From positions 1 to 45,322 of the forward strand of contig DAIDHC010000070.1 of assembly GCA_027452065.1 (NCBI GenBank): 45,322 bases of DNA, given 5' to 3'. Position 1 is the stretch's first letter. The number at the start of each line of letters is the position of its first letter. Under the pieces are notes generated by a model. It saw nothing but the letters and a program-made list of their open reading frames with translations, did no database searches and was not told where the DNA came from. Shown here one piece after another: positions 1 to 9,561 of this stretch. Both the position numbers and the translations under genes were made by a program. This DNA is from Bryobacterales bacterium. Its GTDB lineage: Bacteria > Acidobacteriota > Terriglobia > Bryobacterales > Bryobacteraceae.

Positions 1-135
1 ATCGAAAAGCACGCCTGCAAGGGCCTGAACTCGTGCAAGGGCCAGGGCGGCGGCGACAAGAAGCATTGGGGCAAAAACGAGTGCAAGGGCCAGGGCGCTT
101 GCGCCACCGACGGCTCTGCCAAGAAGAAGATGTAG
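1..135 (+). CDS. Bufferin-type (BufA-like) cysteine-rich precursor peptide, 3' part
   Basis: Only the last 44 residues are in the window; the signal peptide and start lie to the left. The visible part has four cysteines in two paired blocks, HACKGLNSCKGQGGG and KNECKGQGACAT, rich in Gly and Lys. This is the pattern of BufA-type bufferins, periplasmic ribosomally made peptides whose cysteines are modified by an MNIO enzyme so that they bind copper. The next three genes are exactly the MNIO, DUF2063 and DoxX genes that accompany bufferin precursors, which supports the call strongly. Which cysteines are modified and which metal is bound is inferred from the family, not seen. Confidence 0.8.
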   Translation: MEKHACKGLNSCKGQGGGDKKHWGKNECKGQGACATDGSAKKKM

Positions 136-148
136 TTCTCCTCACTTC

Positions 149-179
149 GCGGGGAGCGGGCGTAAGGCCTGTTCCCCGC
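149..179 (+). promoter_or_regulatory. Hairpin between precursor and MNIO gene
   Basis: A 7-bp perfect stem (GCGGGGA at 149-155 with TCCCCGC at 173-179) closes a 17-nt loop directly after the precursor stop codon. No clear T-run follows. A hairpin here could stabilise the precursor mRNA or reduce read-through so that far more peptide than enzyme is made. This role is inferred. Confidence 0.35.
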
Positions 180-196
180 TTCTTTGAGAATCAGCC

Positions 197-1045
197 ATGT
201 CCTTCAACCGTTTCAACGCCTTTTCCGGGTACGGCATCGGTGTCGGCCTCCGCGTCCCCCATCTCAGCCACATTCTCGAAAACAAGCCCGTCGTGAATTG
301 GTTTGAAATCATCTCGGAAAACTACATGGTCGGCGGCGGGCGTCCGCTCGCCGTGCTCGACCGTATTCTGGAACAGTACCAGGTGGTTCAGCACGGCGTG
401 TCGCTGTACTTCGGCTCCGCCGAGCCGCTGAACCGGGAGCATTTGAAGCGCCTGAAAGCGCTCGTTCGGCGAACGGGAACGCCCTGGTTGACCGATCATC
501 TGTGCTGGGGCAGCGTCGACGGCCGCTACACCCACGATCTTCTCCCCATGCCTTACACCATGGAGGCCGCCCGGCTCACGGCGCGGAAGGTGCGCCAGGC
601 CCAGGATTTTCTCGAGGTCCCCATCGCCGTCGAGAACGTGAGCAGCTACGCCGGGTTTCACGTCTCCGAAATGACCGAATGGGAGTTCCTCAACGAAGTC
701 GTGGAACGGGCCGATTGCGGCATTCTTCTCGACGTCAACAATATCTACGTCTCCTCGCGGAATCACGACTTCGATCCGTTCGACTATCTCAACGCGGTTC
801 CGGCCGCCCGCGTGGCGCAGATTCACATCGCCGGGCATTCCAGGTTCGAAAAGTACATTCTGGACACTCACGATCATCCGGTCGTCCCGCCGGTGTGGAA
901 GCTTTACGAGCACGCGATTCGCCGCTTCGGCGCCACGCCGACGCTGCTCGAGTGGGACGACCGGATTCCTTCCTTTCGCGAAGTCCATGCCGAAGCTCTG
1001 AAAGCGGAAAAATATATGCCCGCTCCCGTGGCGGTGCCCGCATGA
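197..1045 (+). CDS. bufB: MNIO family enzyme (DUF692), BufB-like, installs thiooxazole-type modification on the precursor
   Basis: 282 aa, the usual length for DUF692 multinuclear non-heme iron-dependent oxidative enzymes, which use two or three irons and O2 to convert peptide cysteines. A TIM-barrel with typical metal and active-site segments is visible: WFEIISEN (35-42), QHGVSLYFG (65-73), TDHLCWG (99-105), ENVSS (146-150), LLDVNN (177-182), IHIAGH (209-214), DTHDHP (223-228) and LLEWDD (250-255). The start ATG lies 61 nt after the precursor stop. The stop overlaps the next start as ATGA, so translation with the DUF2063 gene is probably coupled. The substrate is most likely the peptide encoded just upstream. 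Confidence 0.93.
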   Translation: MSFNRFNAFSGYGIGVGLRVPHLSHILENKPVVNWFEIISENYMVGGGRPLAVLDRILEQYQVVQHGVSLYFGSAEPLNREHLKRLKALVRRTGTPWLTDHLCWGSVDGRYTHDLLPMPYTMEAARLTARKVRQAQDFLEVPIAVENVSSYAGFHVSEMTEWEFLNEVVERADCGILLDVNNIYVSSRNHDFDPFDYLNAVPAARVAQIHIAGHSRFEKYILDTHDHPVVPPVWKLYEHAIRRFGATPTLLEWDDRIPSFREVHAEALKAEKYMPAPVAVPA

Positions 1046-1944
1046 AACTTCGCGAAACCCAGCGGCGAATGGCGAAGGCTCTGATGCTTCCTCTGGCGCC
1101 GTCGGGACGCATGCGCAAGCGGGCGGCTGACGGGAGCCTCATGTCGCGCGAAGCGGCGGCCATCATCAAGCCCAATCATCGCCTTTCTTCCGTGGAGCGC
1201 CTGGAGATCTACAGCCGCAGTTACTGGTTCCGGCTCCTGGGCTCGCTGGCCGGCGATTTCCCGGGCCTCCGCGCCGTCATCGGCGATCGCGCTTTCGAGC
1301 GTCTCGCCGTGGCCTATCTCAGCGATTGTCCCAGCCGCTCCTTCACCCTGCGCGACCTCGGCTCGCGGCTGGAAGAGTGGCTTCGAAAGAATCCGGCCTT
1401 TGGCGGCCGGCGGCTCACGCTGGCGCTCGACATGGTGAGGCTCGAGTGGGCCCACATCGCCGCCTTCGACGGCCCCGAGGAGAAGGTGCTCGGTCCGGCA
1501 GACCTGGTCGGGTTGAAGCCTTCGCTCCGTGTGGGAGTGCAGCCGTACATCACTCTCCTCGAGCTGAGCTATCCGGTGGACGAGATGCGAATTCAGGTGA
1601 ACGCCGATTCCTCCGGTGCGCAGGCCGCCAGCAACGTCGCTACGAAAAAGCGCTACCGCAAATTTCCAGGACTGAGCCGCACCCGGCCGGACAGCGTGTT
1701 TCTCGCCGTGCACCGCCTCGATCTGAGCGTCTACTACCGGCGGCTGACGCGGGAGGAGTTCCGATTGTTGTCCGCTCTCCGAGCGCGCCGCTCGCTGGCC
1801 GCATCGATCCGCTTCGCTTTCGAAGGCAGTGACGTCAATGCCGAGGATCGTCCTCCCATGCTGCAGGCCTGGTTCGCGGCGTGGGCAAGCTTCGGATGGC
1901 TCACCTGCCGGCCCCGAAAAAGAAAAGGAGCACATTCATCATGA
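1042..1944 (+). CDS. bufC: DUF2063 (HvfC/BufC family) partner protein of the MNIO
   Basis: 300 aa. The start is set by the ATGA overlap with the MNIO stop; the longer open frame upstream is antisense-like noise. The N-terminal half has the DUF2063 pattern: a short helix with LRETQRRMAKAL, then RLEIYSRSYWFRLLGSL, DFPGLRAVIGDRAFERLAVAYL and FTLRDLGSRLEEWL. DUF2063 proteins accompany DUF692 enzymes and are thought to recognise the precursor leader and deliver it to the MNIO. The C-terminal half is less conserved. The stop overlaps the DoxX start by 4 nt, which gives a tightly coupled bufB-bufC-bufD order. Confidence 0.9.
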   Translation: MKLRETQRRMAKALMLPLAPSGRMRKRAADGSLMSREAAAIIKPNHRLSSVERLEIYSRSYWFRLLGSLAGDFPGLRAVIGDRAFERLAVAYLSDCPSRSFTLRDLGSRLEEWLRKNPAFGGRRLTLALDMVRLEWAHIAAFDGPEEKVLGPADLVGLKPSLRVGVQPYITLLELSYPVDEMRIQVNADSSGAQAASNVATKKRYRKFPGLSRTRPDSVFLAVHRLDLSVYYRRLTREEFRLLSALRARRSLAASIRFAFEGSDVNAEDRPPMLQAWFAAWASFGWLTCRPRKRKGAHSS

Positions 1945-2447
1945 AAACAATCGTCGGCAACGCCCTGCGCCTGCTCGAAAACGGCGCCCGAAGTCTGCAA
2001 TCGCCGTTTCTGCTCTTTGTCCGCCTCTACTGGGGTTGGCAGTTCCTCCAAACCGGATGGGGCAAAGTCAACAATCTCGGGAAGGTGACTCAGTTTTTCA
2101 CCAACCTCGGTATCCCGTTCCCGGCCTTGAACGCGCCTTTCATCGCCGGCCTCGAGCTGTTCGGCGGAATCTTCCTTATCCTGGGCGCGGTTTCGCGGCC
2201 GATGAGCCTTCTGCTGGCCATCGATATGCTCGTTGCCTATGTCGTCGCCGACCGCGACGCTCTGCTGTCGCTCATCAGCGATCCGGACAAATTCACCGGC
2301 GCGACGCCCTACACGTTCCTCATGGCCTCCCTCATCGTGCTGATCTTCGGTCCGGGAAAGTTCTCCCTCGATGCCTGGATCGAATCCTGGCGTCGTGCTC
2401 CGGCCGAATCGCCAGCCCGGGCGCGGGCGCAAGCCGCGGCCCTTTAG
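1941..2447 (+). CDS. bufD: DoxX family membrane protein (BufD-like)
   Basis: 168 aa. I chose the ATG that overlaps the bufC stop (ATGA) rather than an upstream in-frame ATG inside bufC. Four hydrophobic helices fit DoxX: about residues 20-40 (FLLFVRLYWGWQFLQTGWGK), 65-85, 90-108 and 125-145. DoxX proteins are small inner-membrane proteins, often linked to redox functions, and are the usual fourth member of bufferin operons. Their exact job there is unknown; a role in supplying electrons or in membrane maturation is inference. The last ~18 residues are Ala/Arg-rich and lie near the start of the next gene. Confidence 0.88.
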   Translation: MKTIVGNALRLLENGARSLQSPFLLFVRLYWGWQFLQTGWGKVNNLGKVTQFFTNLGIPFPALNAPFIAGLELFGGIFLILGAVSRPMSLLLAIDMLVAYVVADRDALLSLISDPDKFTGATPYTFLMASLIVLIFGPGKFSLDAWIESWRRAPAESPARARAQAAAL

Positions 2448-2502
2448 CGTGGCACCCGGCTCCGGTGACCCACGCAGCCGGCCGCGGATCATTCCCCTGA
2501 CC

Positions 2503-3327
2503 ATGCCGGGCCGAGCCAAAGGCGGTTGCGTGCTCATCGACTCGGAGGTGGATCGAATATTTTCGGCGGCGCCCGGCCATCGCGGGAGCCGGGAATTGCC
2601 GCCGCGGGCGCGGGAGCATCTGCGCCGGTGCGAGCGCTGCCGCCGGTTGTACGCGTGGGCGCGCGCGAGCTCGCCGCCGCTCGAACCCGCTCGCGAGCTC
2701 CTGGAAAGGCTTCACCGGCAAATGAACGCGCCGATGCGCCCGGTTTTAAGACAGCCGGCGCCGCCCGCCTTGGCCGCCCGTTTCTTCGCCGCCCTTGCCC
2801 TGATCGCCGTTGCCGCCATCGGCATGATGGGCGCCGCGGGTTTTCGGGAGCTGACCGCGGCGCAAAAAATCGCCATGCTGGCGCTTTTTGTTTCCGGCGC
2901 GGCGCTCCTTTCATGGTCACTGGCCTGGCAAATGACCCCCGGAAGCCTCCATCGCGTCGCTCCCAAGGCGGCAATTTTTGGCGTTTTAGGAGCGATTTTG
3001 GTGGGTTTTGCCGCCTTTTTTCCTCGTTTTTTGCCGCTTCCGGGCCTCTCGTTGGGCTGGCCGTGCCTGTCCGCCGGCCTCCTGGTGGCCCTGCCGGCCT
3101 TCGCCGCCCTCTGGTATCCGTCACGCCGCGCGGGGGAGTTTTCGGGCCGAACCCTCGGGGCGACGTTGGGCGCCGCTGCCGGACTGCTGGGCGCCGCCGT
3201 GCTCCAGTTCAACTGCCGCCGCCCCGACGCCTCCCACCTGATTGTCTGGCACGGCGGCGTGCTGGTGGCCTCGACGGCCCTCGGCTCAGGACTCGCCTGG
3301 ATCTTGAGCTTTGTCAGGAGGTACTGA
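2503..3327 (+). CDS. NrsF-like (DUF1109) membrane anti-sigma factor with N-terminal zinc anti-sigma motif
   Basis: 274 aa from ATG 2503. A GTG at 2530 with AAAGG 9-13 nt upstream is a serious alternative start. The cytoplasmic N-terminus has H39-x3-C43-x2-C46, the HxxxCxxC motif of zinc anti-sigma (ZAS) proteins. Six hydrophobic helices follow at about 88-110, 118-140, 150-170, 186-206, 220-238 and 245-268, as in DUF1109/NrsF. Two cysteines (C188 in LGWPCLSAG and C238 in FNCRRPDASH) sit where NrsF of Caulobacter carries its metal-sensing pair. NrsF holds the ECF sigma factor SigF, which drives gig/bufferin operons in Caulobacter, so position downstream of bufD fits. No sigma gene is visible here; it may lie left of the window. 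Confidence 0.7.
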   Translation: MPGRAKGGCVLIDSEVDRIFSAAPGHRGSRELPPRAREHLRRCERCRRLYAWARASSPPLEPARELLERLHRQMNAPMRPVLRQPAPPALAARFFAALALIAVAAIGMMGAAGFRELTAAQKIAMLALFVSGAALLSWSLAWQMTPGSLHRVAPKAAIFGVLGAILVGFAAFFPRFLPLPGLSLGWPCLSAGLLVALPAFAALWYPSRRAGEFSGRTLGATLGAAAGLLGAAVLQFNCRRPDASHLIVWHGGVLVASTALGSGLAWILSFVRRY

Positions 3328-3631
3328 CCCCGACCGCGGGGGTATTCCCGTTGGCGCCAGAATAGACAAGCCGTGTATTATCAGTAACATAAAGTAATTC
3401 TTGGATCTCCCGGCGAGGCCTTCCGGCGGGCCCGGCCGGATTTTGCAAAACGAAGCCAAATGCGCCCTGACAGGGATGGGCCGGCCCCAGCCCAGGGGTT
3501 CCCCTGAAGCGCCGTCTCAGGGTGCAGTCGGCACCCAAAGGAACCGTATCCCATTGAAATTACACAACTCTTACAATGGCATACAAAAACTCCTGGTACT
3601 TTGAAATTGCAGGATCTTTTCAGGAGACTAC
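3328..3631 (+). other. Intergenic leader region upstream of the desaturase, two adjacent hairpins
   Basis: A 304-bp gap without a credible gene. Two small hairpins stand side by side: CAGGG-GTTC-CCCTG (3493-3506) and GGGTGC-AGTCG-GCACCC (3520-3536). The octamer TTGAAATT occurs twice (3554-3561 and 3601-3608). The last 90 bp are much richer in A+T than the surroundings and contain TACAAT (3572-3577) and TTACAC-N16-TACAAA (3560-3587), either of which could be a promoter core. A second A+T-rich patch lies at 3360-3400. A temperature- or membrane-responsive leader is possible but unproven. Confidence 0.4.
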
Positions 3632-4486
3632 GTGAGCACTGACGTTATCAACCTTCCCGACCGCCAGAGACTGAACTGGACCACCACCATCGTCCTGGTG
3701 TTGCTCCACATCGGGGCTATTGGCGCCTTTTTTTGTTTCAGTTGGCCGCGGTTGGCCTCGGCGATCTTTCTTTATTGGATGGCGACGGGGCTGGGCATCA
3801 GCCTCGGCTACCACCGGCTGCACACGCACCGGTCGTTCAAAGTGCCGCTCTGGATGGAATATTTTTTCGCGGTCTGCGGGGCATTGACGCTCGAAGGCGG
3901 GCCGATCTTCTGGGTGGCGACGCATCGGATTCACCACCAGAAATCCGATCAGCTCGGCGATCCGCACTCCCCGCGTGACGGGGCCTGGTGGGCGCATGTG
4001 GGCTGGATCCTGCTGGGCGAGGCCAAGCACAACAATACAAGGCTGATGGCGAAGTACGCTCCGGACCTGGCCAAACACCGGTTTTACGTCTGGTTGAACA
4101 ACTACCATTGGCTGCCGATGGTGGTGTTGAGCGGAATTCTGCTGGCGGCCGGCGGGTGGCAGATGTTGCTCTGGGGCGTCTGCCTGCGCGTTGTGGCGGG
4201 TCTGCACGCGACGTGGCTGGTGAATTCGGCGACCCACATGTGGGGCAAGCGGCGGTTCTCCACGCGGGACGACTCGAGGAACAACTGGTGGGTGGCTCTG
4301 CTGACTTTCGGCGAGGGCTGGCATAACAACCACCACGCGCATCCGACCTCAGCCCGCCACGGTCTGGCCTGGTACGAGTTCGACATTTCCTGGATCACGC
4401 TGAAGCTGATGAAGGCGTTCGGGATCGCCAAAGGCATCAAGGTGGCGAAGGTGGACTCGGCTTTGGCCGAACGCGAAGCGGCCTGA
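3632..4486 (+). CDS. Membrane fatty acid (acyl-CoA/acyl-lipid delta-9 type) desaturase
   Basis: 284 aa. GTG start with AGGAG at 3622-3626, 5 nt upstream: one of the few strong Shine-Dalgarno sites in this window. The three histidine boxes that hold the di-iron centre are complete: HRLHTH (61-66), HRIHH (98-102) and HNNHH (231-235). Hydrophobic helices lie around 18-55 and 160-195. These integral membrane enzymes introduce a cis double bond into fatty acyl chains using O2 and a reductase, adjusting membrane fluidity. The short length and boxes fit the bacterial delta-9 acyl-CoA desaturase group. It is followed by a two-component pair, but a separate promoter precedes that, so a regulatory link is only a guess. 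Confidence 0.93.
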   Translation: MSTDVINLPDRQRLNWTTTIVLVLLHIGAIGAFFCFSWPRLASAIFLYWMATGLGISLGYHRLHTHRSFKVPLWMEYFFAVCGALTLEGGPIFWVATHRIHHQKSDQLGDPHSPRDGAWWAHVGWILLGEAKHNNTRLMAKYAPDLAKHRFYVWLNNYHWLPMVVLSGILLAAGGWQMLLWGVCLRVVAGLHATWLVNSATHMWGKRRFSTRDDSRNNWWVALLTFGEGWHNNHHAHPTSARHGLAWYEFDISWITLKLMKAFGIAKGIKVAKVDSALAEREAA

Positions 4487-4510
4487 CAGGCGCCAGGGCC
4501 GGTGACCGGC

Positions 4511-4516
4511 TAAGCT
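4511..4516 (+). promoter_or_regulatory. -10-like TAAGCT, 6 nt before the kinase start
   Basis: TAAGCT ends 6 nt before ATG 4523, so transcription would begin at or next to the start codon. No Shine-Dalgarno site is present. No convincing -35 is seen. Confidence 0.45.
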
Positions 4517-4522
4517 GGAAAC

Positions 4523-5416
4523 ATGGTGGTTGCGGGACGGCGGCGGTCGATCGCATTTTTCATCGCGCTCGGCGCCGGGCTCATCGCGGTCAGCATTCTT
4601 CTCTACGTCGGGTGGGTGCTGCTCAACTGGCGCACCGGGATTCTGCTCTTTTTCGGGGTCCTGCTGCTGGCGGTCATCATCGGGGGAGTGGTGCTGAACA
4701 CGATATTTCTCGTGCGCGAGATCCGGCGCAACGAGCAACACGACGCGTTCATCAACGCCGTAACCCACGAGCTCAAGACACCCGTAGCTTCCATCCGGCT
4801 GTACCTGGAGACTTTGCAGACGCGCGCCGTGGACGAGGCGAAGCGGCAGGAGTTTTACAGCGTGATGCTGGCCGACATCGACCGGCTTCTGGGGACGATC
4901 GAGCAAGTCCTGCGGACGGGGAGAATGGGCGCGGCGGGGCGCAGGCTGAACGTCACGCGGGTGGATCTCGGCGCGATTGTCGAAGAGTGCCTGGCGCGGG
5001 CGCGGACGCTGCACAACATTCCGCCCTCCGGTTTGCGCTACGAGCCCGGGCCGCCGCTGGAGATTCTCGGGGACGCCGACGAAGTGCGGGCCGCGGTTTC
5101 GAACCTCATCGACAACGCGGTGAAGTACTCGGGCGACGGAGTTCAGGTGAGTGTGGAGACGGCGATCGTGGACGGGCGCTACGCCACGCTGCGCGTCGCC
5201 GACCGCGGGCCGGGCATACCGAAGCCGGAGCTGAAGCGGATATTCAAGCGCTTTTACCGGGTGCCGGGGAGCGTGGCGGGACGCGTGAAGGGCACGGGGC
5301 TGGGGCTGTACATCGTGCGGTCGGTGGCCAAGCGGCACGGTGGGCGGGCGTGGGCGGAAAGCGAGGGGCCGGGGCGCGGGAGCACGTTCGTGCTGCAGCT
5401 TCCGATGGCGCCATGA
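4523..5416 (+). CDS. Two-component sensor histidine kinase (HisKA-HATPase)
   Basis: 297 aa. Two N-terminal membrane helices (about 10-33 and 38-64) are joined by a very short loop, so there is almost no periplasmic sensor domain. HisKA follows directly with the phospho-accepting His82 in THELKTP. The ATPase domain shows the N box NLIDNAVKYS, G1 DRGPGIP, F box IFKRFYR and G2 GTGLGLYIV. No PAS or clear HAMP domain is visible, so the signal may be sensed in the membrane, as in intramembrane-sensing kinases. The stop overlaps the response regulator start (ATGA), so the two form a translationally coupled pair. Confidence 0.92.
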   Translation: MVVAGRRRSIAFFIALGAGLIAVSILLYVGWVLLNWRTGILLFFGVLLLAVIIGGVVLNTIFLVREIRRNEQHDAFINAVTHELKTPVASIRLYLETLQTRAVDEAKRQEFYSVMLADIDRLLGTIEQVLRTGRMGAAGRRLNVTRVDLGAIVEECLARARTLHNIPPSGLRYEPGPPLEILGDADEVRAAVSNLIDNAVKYSGDGVQVSVETAIVDGRYATLRVADRGPGIPKPELKRIFKRFYRVPGSVAGRVKGTGLGLYIVRSVAKRHGGRAWAESEGPGRGSTFVLQLPMAP

Positions 5417-6147
5417 GCCGGATCCTGGTGGTGGAGGACGAGCAGCACCTGGCGGAGGGCCTGCGGTACAACCTCGAGTCGGAGGGCTACGAGGTGGCGG
5501 TGGCCGAGAGCGGCGAAGTTGCGCTCGAGATGCTTGCCAAGGAGCCGCCGGCTTTCGATATCGTGGTGCTGGACGTGATGCTGCCGGGCAAGGACGGATT
5601 CACCGTGATGGCGGAGATGCGCCGCGCCGGGCAGTTCGTGCCCACACTGATGCTGACGGCGCGCGGGCATGCCGATGACATCCTGCGGGGCTTCGATGCC
5701 GGAGCCGACGATTATCTGGCCAAGCCGTTCGAGCTGAAGATTCTGATTGCGCGCATCCAGGGCCTGCTGAGGCGGCGCGAATGGCTGCGCAGCGCGCCGC
5801 CGTCGCCGCCGGGAAACAACGGGCTGAAGAACGTGTATGAGTTCGCCGGCAAAAGAGTGAACTTCGATCTGCTCGAATTGCAGTCGGCCGGGCAGGCGGT
5901 TCCGCTGACGCTGATGGAAGCCAACGTTCTGCGCTATCTCATCGAACACGAAGGCACGCCGGTATCGCGGAAGTCGATGCTCGAAAACGTGTGGGGCCTG
6001 CACGAGGACACCGACACGCGGGCGATTGACAATTTCATTGTGCGGCTCAGGAAGCTCATCGAAGACGATCCGGCGCATCCGAAGCATCTGGTGACGGTTC
6101 GGGGGGTGGGCTACAAGTTTCTGTCATCGACGGCGCCGGCCGGCTGA
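5413..6147 (+). CDS. OmpR/PhoB-family response regulator
   Basis: 244 aa. The receiver domain (1-118) has the acidic pocket EDE (8-10), phospho-acceptor Asp54 in LDVMLPG, Thr82 in LTARG and Lys104 in LAKPFE. The C-terminal winged-helix domain (about 150-240) ends with the typical VRLRKLIEDDPAHPKHLVTVRGVGY-like pattern seen in pieces such as FIVRLRKL and TVRGVGYKF. It binds DNA as a dimer after phosphorylation by the kinase encoded just upstream. The start overlaps the kinase stop by 4 nt. Target genes cannot be read from the sequence; the neighbouring desaturase and trehalose genes are candidates by position only. Confidence 0.94.
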   Translation: MSRILVVEDEQHLAEGLRYNLESEGYEVAVAESGEVALEMLAKEPPAFDIVVLDVMLPGKDGFTVMAEMRRAGQFVPTLMLTARGHADDILRGFDAGADDYLAKPFELKILIARIQGLLRRREWLRSAPPSPPGNNGLKNVYEFAGKRVNFDLLELQSAGQAVPLTLMEANVLRYLIEHEGTPVSRKSMLENVWGLHEDTDTRAIDNFIVRLRKLIEDDPAHPKHLVTVRGVGYKFLSSTAPAG

Positions 6148-6193
6148 GGGCGCAGGGGCTGCGGACCCGGGAAATTCCGGGGCCTCGAAATTG

Positions 6194-6199
6194 TACAAT
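6194..6199 (+). promoter_or_regulatory. -10-like TACAAT, 8 nt before treS start
   Basis: TACAAT ends 8 nt before GTG 6208 in the 60-bp gap after the response regulator. There is no Shine-Dalgarno site. A leaderless or near-leaderless treS mRNA is inferred. Confidence 0.45.
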
Positions 6200-6207
6200 G
6201 ACAACGC

Positions 6208-9557
<3,350 letters not shown>

Positions 9558-9561
<4 letters not shown>

